Shown: one piece after another, positions 7,111 through 14,563 of the stretch
Numbering within the stretch: the stretch's first letter is position 1
How the letters are laid out: every line of letters begins with the position of its first letter
Assembly: GCA_012103495.1 (NCBI GenBank)
Contig: WLWR01000018.1
Span: 1 to 14,739 of the forward strand
From: Legionellales bacterium
Lineage (GTDB): Bacteria > Pseudomonadota > Gammaproteobacteria > WLWR01
Reading direction: 5' to 3'
Length of the DNA stretch: 14,739 bases
Notes under the pieces: model-generated
Databases searched by the model: none
The model's input: the letters and a program-made list of their open reading frames with translations, nothing else
What the model was told of the DNA's origin: nothing
Position numbers and translations under genes: made by a program

Positions 7111-7137
7111 TATACCCATTCCACTTGAAGATGCGAA
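7111..7137 (+). repeat. Dispersed intergenic repeat, copy F (head only)
   Basis: TATACCCATTCCACTTG then AAGATGCGAA gives a complete head with no tail. It ends exactly where recognisable IS66 transposase coding begins, so the repeat marks the 5' break of that remnant. Confidence 0.65.
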
Positions 7138-7700
7138 CAAGACTCGCTCGAGCAAGCCACCCTCATCCGACTCCCATCGAAACAACTCAAACCCGTCGGG
7201 TAAAAAATCCAATCGAAAGCCAGGTGGACAACCCGGACGAATCGGGAAATAACTCAAACCGGTCAGCGACCCAGGTATCATTGAGAGGTTGAAAATTGAC
7301 CGCCGTACTTTGCCCAAAGGTCACTATACCGATAGGGGATTTGAGGCCAGACAAGTGGTTGATTTTGAAGTGACGCTTTGCGTCACCGAATACCGCGCTC
7401 AAGTATTGGTTGATGCGCAGGGCAAACGCTATGTTGCACCATTCCCCGCCCATGCGAAACGTCCTATCCAGTATGGGGTAAACACCAAAGCTAATTCGGT
7501 CTATTTTTCTCAATATCAATTGTTGCCTTACGCACGCCTGGAGAATTATTTTACTCAACAAGTGGGATTGCCCATCCGTGCTGGCTCTTTGTTCAATTTC
7601 AACAAAGAAGCCGGGGGAGAATGATTTGCGTATGACCAAAGTCCAACAGAAAATCTCTGGCTGTTTTCGTTATTTCAAGTCGTCGCTCAATCTGATTTGA
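7136..7700 (+). pseudogene. IS66-family transposase remnant
   Basis: In one frame from 7136 the translation reads NKTRSSKPPSSD, then KPGGQPGRIGK followed by an in-frame TAA at 7250. In the same frame it resumes with the zinc-region-like IDRRTLPKGHYTDRGFEARQ and YRAQVLVDAQGKRYVAPFP, then PIQYGVNTKA and LFNFNKEAGGE ending at 7622-7624. All are typical of IS66 TnpC-type transposases. A shifted frame from 7617 gives NDLRMTKVQQKISGCFR, which is the IS66 C-terminal region, ending at 7700. The 5' end, the catalytic DDE core between NFNKEA and NDLRMTK, and the extreme C-terminus are missing. No terminal inverted repeats were seen. The element cannot encode an active transposase. Confidence 0.85.
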
Positions 7701-7755
7701 TAGGGTGGTTTAAACATGCAGGGGATTAGATCATTATTTTAGGAAAGTGCTGTAA

Positions 7756-7807
7756 TGGTACCGAGGGTGGGACTCGAACCCACACGGTGCCACTACCGGA
7801 TTTTGAA
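7756..7807 (-). tRNA. 3' fragment of a tRNA-Leu (CAA) gene, probable integration scar
   Basis: Read on the minus strand, the 52 bases contain the anticodon loop TTCAAAA, a 3' anticodon-stem strand TCCGG, a variable region, a perfect T-arm (GTGGG TTCGAGT CCCAC), the acceptor strand CCTCGGT, the discriminator A and an encoded CCA. The sequence 5' of the anticodon loop does not pair with the stem, and no D-arm or 5' acceptor strand is present, so this is not a functional tRNA. Duplicated 3' tRNA ends are the usual footprint of integrase-mediated insertion. The orientation puts the inserted DNA, and the intact tRNA, on the higher-coordinate side. The Leu identity rests on the CAA anticodon and the long variable arm. 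Confidence 0.7.
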
Positions 7808-7979
7808 ATATGCACGCTTCGGTGGTGTGTGGGAGCAGTGTAACCTTGCTACTTCAACCTGTCGTATTTGTTACCTATAGCTGCTTAACTTAGGAAACGA
7901 ACACGAATATTTATCAGAAAATTTATTCTTAAATTTGGGTGCGGAAAGTCGGTTAGATGATTTTGCCCTATATTTAAGA

Positions 7980-8006
7980 TTTACCTAAGTAAATATAAGG
8001 TATAAT
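7980..8006 (+). promoter_or_regulatory. Candidate promoter of the leucine-rich-repeat gene
   Basis: A perfect TATAAT (8001-8006) sits in AT-rich DNA 34 bases ahead of the ATG, with TTTACC at 7980-7985 as a possible -35 (15-base spacer). The -10 is convincing; the -35 is weak. A Shine-Dalgarno AGAGG at 8026-8030 follows. Confidence 0.45.
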
Positions 8007-8039
8007 CTGCAATAATTAATTTATAAGAGGTTTTTAAAT

Positions 8040-9407
8040 ATGTCTCTCAGGCAGAAGTTTGATTTTTCTCATGCTAAAATTGACGACGCAAAGGTTATTC
8101 TAATCGCTAATAAACTCAAAACTAACAAAGATAAAACACAGCAAATAGCTTTCTTTGAGGGAAATCAAATTAGTGGTGTAGGTTTAGCGGCCATCCTGCG
8201 CGCAATAAATGAAAATGAAAATGAAAACAGTCAGGTTTACGCGATTTTGTTTGCCAGAAATAAGATTACGAGCGGAGGTACCAGCGAAATCGCTGAGGCG
8301 TTCAAAGAAAATACAAAAGTGAAGTATCTTGATATTTCTAGTAATCGAATTGAGGATGAACATTTAGGTATCATCTTTTACACAGGAAATCAACTGAAGT
8401 CTCTTGTTATTTCTAATAATCAAATTAGTGGTGTAGGTTCAGCGACCATCCTTCGCGCAGGAAATCAACTGGAATATCTTAATCTTTCTAATAATCGAAT
8501 TGGCGACACAGGGCTTGATCAAATCGCTGACGAGCTCATAGGAAATACAGTACTGAAAATGCTTTACCTTGCGGGAAATCAAATTAGTGGTGTAGGTTCA
8601 AAAAGCATCCTTCGCGTAGGAAATCAACTGGAATATCTTGATCTTTCTAATAATCGAATTGGCGACACAGGGCTTGATCAAATCGCTGACGGGCTCAGAG
8701 AAAATACAGTACTGAAAACGCTTGACCTTAAGGGAAATCAAATTAGTGTTGTAGGCTTATTGATCATCCTGCGCGCAATAAATGAAAATGAAAACAGTCA
8801 GGTTCACACGATTCTCTTTGCCGGAAATAACATTACGAACCAAGACATCCCCGAAATCACTGAGGTGTCCAAAGAAAGTACAACATTGAAGTGTCTTGAG
8901 CTTGGTATAAGTGACAGCGAAGATGATAAGAAAATTGATGAAACACATCAGACAGAATCTTTTGCTTCCCAACCTCTTAACATTTGTGAAGAATTTGAAA
9001 CTAAATACTCAGCCTACAGTGACATAACATTTAATAAAGAACAGCCTGTATCTTTTCTCTGCGAGCTGTTGGAAAGAATTTATATTAAAAGAAAAAGTGG
9101 TGGTAGTTCAAATATTTTTGATAGCTTTAATTTTCTTTCAAAGTTTGCAAATATCAGAAAACATCACACTTCGGCGGTAGAATGCTTTCTAGCTAGAAAT
9201 AAAAGAGAAAGCTTTGCGGATTTATCCGAGGCTTTCATTTTTATCCGAGAAGAAATTAAGTCCGATCTCAATCCTAAAGGTACTTTAGCCGATATTTTAC
9301 ATTACTGTGCATGTAAATGTGAGGAAGAAGGGCTGTTTGAAGATTTTTCTGGTGATTCTTCTCAAGGAAATTATCAGCTTCCTAAGGCGTTGAATGGCAT
9401 TAACTGA
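8040..9407 (+). CDS. Leucine-rich-repeat protein, candidate secreted effector
   Basis: A 455-residue protein without signal peptide or membrane segment. Residues about 35-290 are leucine-rich repeats of the ribonuclease-inhibitor type, with recurring LEYLDLSNNRIGDTGLDQIA and GNQISGVGS elements; they should fold as a curved solenoid that binds another protein. Residues about 300-455 form a separate, mostly helical region that I do not recognise. The C-terminus contains a Glu-rich patch (CEEEGLFEDF) about 20 residues from the end, a feature noted in many Dot/Icm substrates. ATG has a good Shine-Dalgarno and a TATAAT box, so it looks expressed alone. It lies on the island side of a tRNA-Leu scar. 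Effector function is inference; a cytoplasmic or phage-derived LRR protein remains possible. Confidence 0.75.
   Translation: MSLRQKFDFSHAKIDDAKVILIANKLKTNKDKTQQIAFFEGNQISGVGLAAILRAINENENENSQVYAILFARNKITSGGTSEIAEAFKENTKVKYLDISSNRIEDEHLGIIFYTGNQLKSLVISNNQISGVGSATILRAGNQLEYLNLSNNRIGDTGLDQIADELIGNTVLKMLYLAGNQISGVGSKSILRVGNQLEYLDLSNNRIGDTGLDQIADGLRENTVLKTLDLKGNQISVVGLLIILRAINENENSQVHTILFAGNNITNQDIPEITEVSKESTTLKCLELGISDSEDDKKIDETHQTESFASQPLNICEEFETKYSAYSDITFNKEQPVSFLCELLERIYIKRKSGGSSNIFDSFNFLSKFANIRKHHTSAVECFLARNKRESFADLSEAFIFIREEIKSDLNPKGTLADILHYCACKCEEEGLFEDFSGDSSQGNYQLPKALNGIN
8418..8735 (+). repeat. Two tandem 159-base units inside the LRR gene
   Basis: Units 8418-8576 and 8577-8735 (53 codons, two LRRs each; residues 127-179 and 180-232) differ at 13 positions by eye. 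A partial third unit begins at 8736. The start of the unit also recurs at 8163. The length is a multiple of three, so gain or loss of a unit keeps the frame. Confidence 0.85.
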
Positions 9408-9566
9408 TTGATGATAACCACTTGAGAGAAACGGTTTACCGCATTGGAAGTTGCGAACAGCATTCACAGTTGGCATGCCTCCCGGAATAGTACTTTAATC
9501 CTCCAGTGGAGAGGAGCCAGGCTTTGATGAGGTAGTCTAATAGACTTGGACACCTAACAATAATCT

Positions 9567-10175
9567 TCAAGTCAATACTTTGGTGTGATTAACGATATAA
9601 CAAAATAGTTCAGCAGTTTTTTGCGCATCGTAAATGGCAGAGTGTGCTTCTTCTTGATCAAACTCAATGCCTGCGGCTACGGCTGCTTTGATTAAGACCG
9701 TTTGTCCTAATGTGAGCCCTGCTAAACTGGCCGTGTCAAAGCAAGTAAAGGCATGAAAAGGATGGCGTGTGATATTTGCTCGCGCAATAGCGGCTTTTAA
9801 AAAAAGTAAATCGAACCAAGCATTGTGCCCAACCAATACCGCTCGTTGACAATGATAAGCATCCAAAGCGGTTCGAATAGGTTTAAATAATTTTGGTAAT
9901 ACTTCGGTCTCAGGTAAAGCAAAGCGAAAAGGGTGGTCAGGATCTATTTTATTAAAGGCTAGGGCGGCTGGATCTAAATGAGCACCGGAGAATGGTTGTA
10001 CGTGAAACGCATGGGTTTGCCCAACCACAAGTCGCCCTTGTTCATCTAAATCCAATAATACTGCGGCAATTTCCAGCAGGGCGTCAGTTTGTGGATTTAG
10101 CCCACCTGTTTCTACGTCAACGACGACAGGTAAAAAACCACGAAAACGTTTATTGAGTTGAAGAATTTCTGTCAT
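9567..10175 (-). CDS. rnt: Ribonuclease T
   Basis: RNase T is a DEDDh 3'-5' exoribonuclease, active as a dimer, that trims tRNA CCA ends and the 3' ends of other stable RNAs. From ATG at 10175 the protein has 202 residues, the usual length. The catalytic set is complete: Asp20 and Glu22 in VVDVETGG, Asp122 in GHNAWFD, and His178 and Asp183 in EEAHSAIYDAQKT. A longer upstream frame exists, but this start matches the family and its ATG overlaps the pyrC stop as ATGA, pointing to translational coupling. The region downstream (9408-9566) shows no clear terminator. Confidence 0.94.
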   Translation of the reverse strand: MTEILQLNKRFRGFLPVVVDVETGGLNPQTDALLEIAAVLLDLDEQGRLVVGQTHAFHVQPFSGAHLDPAALAFNKIDPDHPFRFALPETEVLPKLFKPIRTALDAYHCQRAVLVGHNAWFDLLFLKAAIARANITRHPFHAFTCFDTASLAGLTLGQTVLIKAAVAAGIEFDQEEAHSAIYDAQKTAELFCYIVNHTKVLT

Positions 10176-11224
10176 GATGTGGCCATTGAAGGGATGACTT
10201 GCCAATTTAAGGTTTCCCCTGCCATAAAAGGAATTACTGACTGTGCTCCAAAGGTAAGTTGTTTGGGGATGGTTTGTGATTGTCGGGTTAACCCAATCGT
10301 TGTTGTATTGAGCGGCAATTGATAAAATTGCGCGCCAAAGCAACTGGCGAAATTTTCCAAGCGATCCAAAGCTTGCGCTTGGTCAAAGATTTGTGCGTAC
10401 AATGGCAAAGCATTCCACGCGGTGTAGATTCCTGCACAACCACAGGCCGATTCTTTGGTTGATTGTGTGTGTGGCGCACTGTCGGTGCCGAGAAAAAATT
10501 TAGGATTGCCACTGGTTGCCGCGTCAATGAGTGCTTGTTGATCTTTAGCGCGTTTGACAATTGGTAAGCAATAATGATGTGGTTTGATGCCACTTACTAA
10601 TAAATCATTTCGGTTGAGCCAGAGATGATGAGCGGTAATGGTTGCCGCAACGTGGGCCGGGGCTTGTCGGATGAATTCTGCGGCAAATGCTGTGGAAATA
10701 TGTTCCAGTACAATACGTAAATTAGGAAAATCCGTTAATATCTCAACTAAATATTGTTCGATAAATTGACGTTCGCGATCAAAAATATCGACGGCTGAGT
10801 GGGTGGTTTCACCATGAATTAGCAATGGCAAATCCATGGTTTGCATGGCGGCAAAAACAGGGCGTAATTGGGAAAAATCAGTGACCCCAGCCGCCGAATG
10901 GGTTGTAGCGCCAGCTGGATATAATTTACAAGCGTAAATATGAGGAGATTTCGCTGCTTGTTCGATCAATGCAGGGGTGGTTTGATCAGTTAAATATAAG
11001 GTCATCAAAGGGGTAAAATCAATTGTTGGGTTTAACACTGCCAAAATTTGTTGTCGATAAGTGAGGGCTTGATCAACGGTTGTGATAGGCGGTTGTAAAT
11101 TGGGCATGATAATGGCGCGTGCGAATTGAGATGCGGTGTCATTCACCGTGCGCTTTAGAAATTCACCCTGACGAAAATGACAATGCCAATCATCGGGTTT
11201 ACGTAAATAGAAGGTGTTGGGCAT
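10172..11224 (-). CDS. pyrC: Dihydroorotase PyrC
   Basis: PyrC closes carbamoyl-aspartate to dihydroorotate, the third step of de novo pyrimidine synthesis. From ATG at 11224 it has 350 residues, typical of the class II enzyme. The binuclear zinc site is intact: His14 and His16 in DDWHCHFRQG, Lys100 (carboxylated) in YACKLYPAGATT, His137 in LLIHGETT, His175 in VLEHIST and Asp248 in FLGTDSAPH. The start was chosen because E. coli PyrC begins just before the RRPDDWH stretch. A TTG at 11281 would add 19 residues without family support; neither start has a strong Shine-Dalgarno. It overlaps rnt by 4 bases. Confidence 0.95.
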   Translation of the reverse strand: MPNTFYLRKPDDWHCHFRQGEFLKRTVNDTASQFARAIIMPNLQPPITTVDQALTYRQQILAVLNPTIDFTPLMTLYLTDQTTPALIEQAAKSPHIYACKLYPAGATTHSAAGVTDFSQLRPVFAAMQTMDLPLLIHGETTHSAVDIFDRERQFIEQYLVEILTDFPNLRIVLEHISTAFAAEFIRQAPAHVAATITAHHLWLNRNDLLVSGIKPHHYCLPIVKRAKDQQALIDAATSGNPKFFLGTDSAPHTQSTKESACGCAGIYTAWNALPLYAQIFDQAQALDRLENFASCFGAQFYQLPLNTTTIGLTRQSQTIPKQLTFGAQSVIPFMAGETLNWQVIPSMATS

Positions 11225-11727
11225 GTTAATGAAGCCACTGGGTTGGTTATAAACAACAAAATCAGGCCGCGAGTGTAACAAAGTTTGGTGTGGATGTCCT
11301 TGTTTGGTGGTGAAGAAAACCTCATCTTGGGGTTTTGTTTTTTTTCAATAAGTTACTGGGTATTATGGCGTTAACTGCTTCAGTGAACTCAACAAATTTT
11401 CACTTGACTTAAAATCAGGTAATCGGGGATAATCTTTCGTGGTGTTGAGGCCGCTCAGGTTGTTTTTCGAAGAGTGTGCCGCCGCCGGTGCTAGAGTAAG
11501 CGTTAATAAGGTGACCTCCCCGTGGTTATCTTATCAATAGATCAGTTGGATGAACATTTGCTGCGCGTCTGTCCTGATGGCGGGCAACCAAAAGGGCAGG
11601 CAGCAATGTTTAACCAAGTCTCATAATTTCCCTTCTCTCCCATTTATCTCATCCGCATCGTTCCATTGGCGTGGCAAGATTTTTTTGTTAAGCTTGCGTC
11701 CACAAAAATGACAATAATCCATAATTT
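11225..11727. other. Intergenic stretch between divergent pyrC and the first MOMP gene
   Basis: About 500 bases without a supported gene. Upstream signals for both flanking genes should lie here, but I see no convincing promoter. A 37-codon open stretch (11509-11622, plus) has no normal start and no recognisable family. There is no copy of the dispersed repeat. Confidence 0.4.
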
Positions 11728-12672
11728 ATGAACTTTCTATCTAAAACCTTTTTAGCAATGGCAACGGTTTGTTGCTTTAGTTCGTTGGCACAGGCTGCTG
11801 GTTATTATGCGGGGTGTGAAGAAGAATCCGTTATGCTGGAGTGCCCATTTGAGGGATTGCATGTCACGGGTCGTTATTTATATGTGCAACCGACAGGGGA
11901 TCAATTATTTAGCAGTCTGAATCAGAATGCTACATTCGGGGATGGATTTTTTCTTGCCTTTGGATACCACTTTGGCAATGACAGTGATTTAACTGCAAAT
12001 TGGACCTTTTTTAAAAGTGATACTAAACGCATTGTTGTGCCAGAGGCAGCGGCTTTATTGCCTGATCCATTTTCTAGAGAACGGGTTGATGATCGATTGC
12101 ACAGTATTAATTTAGAATTTGGTCAAACATCGCACTGGGGAGAGTTTGTTGAAGTTCGATTCCACACCGATTTAAATTACACTCATATCAGTCGCGGCCG
12201 TAGTTTCTTTGCTCAACAATATCGATATAGTCAGCGTTTCAATGGCTTTGGTCCTCGGTTGGGCGCGGATTTAAATTACTCTATTGGCGCAAGTGGATTG
12301 ACTTTAATTGGGCAAGCGAATGTTGGGTTACTATTTGGAGAATCCAGATTGAATGGTGTGAATACTTTGTTTGGTGAAGATGGGGAAATTATCGCCATAG
12401 GTCCTATTCGGTCTAATACGGAAGTGGTAACGCCAGTCTTTGAATGGCGGTTGGGTGCGGAATATATATTCGAATTGTCTACAGGCTATTTATCGATTCA
12501 AGGAGGATATCAGTGGGTAAGTTACTTACAAGTTTTGCAGTATCCTAATTTGACTCAAACGCCTGGTTTAGCGCAAACACCTGCTCTTGGGGGAACTGTG
12601 TTTGGAGAGCGAAATAATTTTGGGTATCATGGATTTTATATTGGATTGCGTTGGCAAGGCGAATGGGTGTAA
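11728..12672 (+). CDS. Legionella MOMP-family outer membrane protein, paralogue 1
   Basis: A 314-residue exported beta-barrel protein of the Legionella major outer membrane protein type. The signal peptide ends near residue 23 (SLAQA then AGYY). Two Cys (30 and 39) follow, with the same nine-residue spacing as in paralogue 2. The shared core YVQPTGDQL near 52-60 and the segments GYHFG, LTANWTFF, NLEFGQ and FNGFGPRLG are spread along alternating aromatic and polar strands. It ends NNFGYHGFYIGLRWQGEWV, closely matching paralogue 2. Such proteins act as porins and, in Legionella, as abundant disulfide-linked surface antigens. The ATG has no good Shine-Dalgarno, unlike paralogue 2, suggesting lower expression. 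Family placement is good; substrate is unknown. Confidence 0.85.
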   Translation: MNFLSKTFLAMATVCCFSSLAQAAGYYAGCEEESVMLECPFEGLHVTGRYLYVQPTGDQLFSSLNQNATFGDGFFLAFGYHFGNDSDLTANWTFFKSDTKRIVVPEAAALLPDPFSRERVDDRLHSINLEFGQTSHWGEFVEVRFHTDLNYTHISRGRSFFAQQYRYSQRFNGFGPRLGADLNYSIGASGLTLIGQANVGLLFGESRLNGVNTLFGEDGEIIAIGPIRSNTEVVTPVFEWRLGAEYIFELSTGYLSIQGGYQWVSYLQVLQYPNLTQTPGLAQTPALGGTVFGERNNFGYHGFYIGLRWQGEWV

Positions 12673-12733
12673 CCATTCCATTCGTTGCATGATGAGCGTG
12701 CAAATCCTATAAAATAGAAAATATTTCACAACT

Positions 12734-12785
12734 TTTTTCACCAACCATAATACTTAAAATTTTAAGTGCTGTGGTTGGTGAAAAA
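12734..12785. repeat. Long inverted repeat after MOMP paralogue 1
   Basis: Perfect 14-base outer arms (TTTTTCACCAACCA and its complement) enclose a 4-by-4 mismatch and then a perfect inner palindrome ACTTAAAATTTTAAGT. T precedes and A follows the GC part on the plus strand, the reverse of an intrinsic terminator's usual layout. It may instead protect the 3' end of the mRNA or be a binding site in the upstream region of paralogue 2. Confidence 0.55.
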
Positions 12786-12914
12786 TATGTCGAAAGCGAA
12801 GTAATTCACTGTTTCAAAATATGTTTTTTTTGGGGTGAATACGGTGAGTGAGTACGGCGAAAGATACGAAAAAATAGACATGTGCAAATAAATTAAAAAA
12901 AAAATCATAATTTG

Positions 12915-12943
12915 TTGGCTATTCTAATTTTTTTTGGTACTCT
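12915..12943 (+). promoter_or_regulatory. Candidate promoter of MOMP paralogue 2
   Basis: TTGGCT (12915-12920) and TACTCT (12938-12943) are 17 bases apart, in a very AT-rich tract about 105 bases before the ATG. This would leave a long untranslated leader, as is common for abundant outer membrane proteins. Moderate consensus match only. Confidence 0.35.
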
Positions 12944-13047
12944 TAGCCGCAGGTTACTTTTCCAGATGAAGGGAAGAGCGGCCTCTCTAAGTCGCAGTAT
13001 GATCTTGGAGTTGATCTGTTAATAAGAAAAACTTAGGGGAAAATAAC

Positions 13048-14193
13048 ATGAAGTTAAAAACCATTACTTTAGCCATTGCCGCTTTGGGCGTAAGTAGTGT
13101 TGCTAATGCCGCTATGTATGCACCTGAGTGTGTCGGCGAAAATGTAACCGTACCTTGCGAACAACGAGGCTGGCATGTAGGTGCTCAGTACATCTACGTT
13201 CAACCAACAGGAGATCAACTCTATTCTGATCTCAATTCTCAATCACGCTGGGCATCCGGTTTCCGAATCGAAGGCGGCTACCATTTTGGTACTGGTAATG
13301 ACATTACCGCCAACTGGACTTATTTTTCAAAAGCCAGTCGTCGAAATGTAGTTCCATTCAACAATCCATTAATAGCTCTTGATGACCCAGGTGTTGGTGA
13401 GGCGTTTGGATTTGGTCCAGGACCTTTCTTCTCTGCGGAGCGAGTTAAATCCACATTTAATGCGGTGAATTTAGAGTTTGGTCAATTGGCACATTGGGGT
13501 GAGCGAGTAAGTACTCGATTTCATGCCGGTTTGCAATATGCCTCTATCAAACGTAATCGCACTCACTACGATACTACGGCGATGGCAACAGTGACTCAGA
13601 TAGTTAATAATGTTGATACTGATGTTCAACGTACTTATAGTAGTTCTGCCAGTTTTGAGCAAAAATTTAATGGAATTGGGCCTCGTGTTGGGGTAGATGC
13701 TTTTTACACATTTGGTGAGTCTAATTTCTCATTAGTGGGTAAAGGTGCAATTGCTGTCTTAGCTGCGGACACGCGTGTACGCAAAGGGACTGCCCGAGGT
13801 AATTTCTATATTGATCAAGCGCCTGTAGGTTCGCAAAATTTTGTGAGAACTACGACACAAAATTTGGATGTTGTGATCCCAAGTGCCCGTACTAGAACGT
13901 TGGCGGTTGCTCTGGAAGCAAAATTAGGTATTGAATATGCTTATCCATTGGCTTCTGGTGATTTGATCTTCGAAGGTGGATATCAATGGGCAGCTTATCA
14001 ACAATCAATGTTGAACCCAACTGCAGTTTCTGCACAGCTAACAAGCGACAGTATAGCCGCAGTTGATGGCATTCCTGCTGGATTGACGACTAGTCCTGCA
14101 GTGCCAATTGGTTTAGGTATCCCTGGTGATTTGAACAACTTCGGTTACCATGGTTTCTACGTAGGCTTCCGTTGGGAAGGCGATTTAGCTTAA
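13048..14193 (+). CDS. Legionella MOMP-family outer membrane protein, paralogue 2
   Basis: A 381-residue exported beta-barrel protein. The signal peptide cleaves near residue 21 (SSVANA then AMYAP). Cys28 and Cys37 follow in a region close to the start of Legionella MOMP (NVTVPCEQRGWHVGAQYIY). Shared blocks with paralogue 1 include YVQPTGDQLYSDLN, GYHFGTGNDITANWTYF, NLEFGQLAHWGE and FNGIGPRVG, and it ends NNFGYHGFYVGFRWEGDLA. It is 67 residues longer, mainly in presumed loops (about 110-130, 175-200 and 335-365). A good Shine-Dalgarno (AGGGGA), a leader with a promoter candidate and a strong terminator suggest high, monocistronic expression. Likely a porin; partner or substrate unknown. Confidence 0.88.
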   Translation: MKLKTITLAIAALGVSSVANAAMYAPECVGENVTVPCEQRGWHVGAQYIYVQPTGDQLYSDLNSQSRWASGFRIEGGYHFGTGNDITANWTYFSKASRRNVVPFNNPLIALDDPGVGEAFGFGPGPFFSAERVKSTFNAVNLEFGQLAHWGERVSTRFHAGLQYASIKRNRTHYDTTAMATVTQIVNNVDTDVQRTYSSSASFEQKFNGIGPRVGVDAFYTFGESNFSLVGKGAIAVLAADTRVRKGTARGNFYIDQAPVGSQNFVRTTTQNLDVVIPSARTRTLAVALEAKLGIEYAYPLASGDLIFEGGYQWAAYQQSMLNPTAVSAQLTSDSIAAVDGIPAGLTTSPAVPIGLGIPGDLNNFGYHGFYVGFRWEGDLA

Positions 14194-14220
14194 TAGCAAT
14201 ATAAATTAAGCTAGCTTTTA

Positions 14221-14259
14221 ACTCCTACTGCGATGCTTTTTTGCAGTAGGAGTTTTTTT
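14221..14259 (+). terminator. Rho-independent terminator of MOMP paralogue 2
   Basis: Perfect 11-base arms ACTCCTACTGC and GCAGTAGGAGT, with a loop of 11 bases, are followed by seven T. It lies 28 bases after the stop codon. It is the clearest intrinsic terminator in the window. Confidence 0.92.
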
Positions 14260-14323
14260 ATTTCAGGTTATAATCTTGCATCGTCTGGATGTATTATCAA
14301 ACAGTTATTTCTAAAACAAATCA

Positions 14324-14440
14324 ATGAATAGACTATCTATTCACCAATATTTTAAATTTCCGAGGGTTGTGCTGAAGAAGTACCGCGAGCTATGTGAGCA
14401 CTTTCGCGTCAAAGATGGTTATTCGTATCAACTATGGTGA
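14324..14440 (+). CDS. Possible 38-residue small protein or gene remnant
   Basis: ATG to TGA encodes a basic, aromatic-rich peptide (for example FKFPRVVLKKYRELCEHF). There is no Shine-Dalgarno and no family I recognise. It sits in the 300-base gap between the terminator of MOMP paralogue 2 and the next gene. It may be chance or a leftover of a larger gene. Confidence 0.15.
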   Translation: MNRLSIHQYFKFPRVVLKKYRELCEHFRVKDGYSYQLW

Positions 14441-14563
14441 GTTGCTACTGAATAGATTAAAATGGTTATCCTCATGGGATGAGTGCTTGTAGTGCTATCG
14501 CTTTTTACTTCAAGAAAAAGTGATTGGATATTAAATGATTTTTATTTGAGATAGGTAGTCATA

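Noticed and set aside
7289..7624. A stand-alone 111-residue protein in the IS66 region
   Set aside because: It starts at a TTG, is in frame with the upstream IS66 N-terminal segment across one stop, and matches only the middle of an IS66 transposase. It is part of the pseudogene.
7756..7807. An intact tRNA-Leu gene
   Set aside because: The 5' half is absent: sequence before the anticodon loop cannot pair with TCCGG, and no D-arm or 5' acceptor strand is present.
8418..8735. CRISPR-like array
   Set aside because: The repeats are long, contiguous without spacers, multiples of three and coding; they are leucine-rich repeat units.
9429..9458. A seventh copy of the dispersed repeat
   Set aside because: Only a loose match (TTTACCGCAT, then GGAAGTTGCGAAC) with the central ACTTGAAG disrupted; too weak to count.
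10176..10343. A 56-residue N-terminal extension of RNase T
   Set aside because: It overlaps the end of pyrC in another frame and has no RNase T counterpart. The ATG at 10175 gives the normal length and an ATGA overlap.
11225..11281. A 19-residue N-terminal extension of PyrC from a TTG
   Set aside because: Family members begin close to the DDWH motif, and no ribosome site lies at a proper distance from the TTG.
11509..11622. A short protein between pyrC and the first MOMP gene
   Set aside because: The open stretch follows a stop, lacks a normal start and ribosome site, and resembles no family I know.
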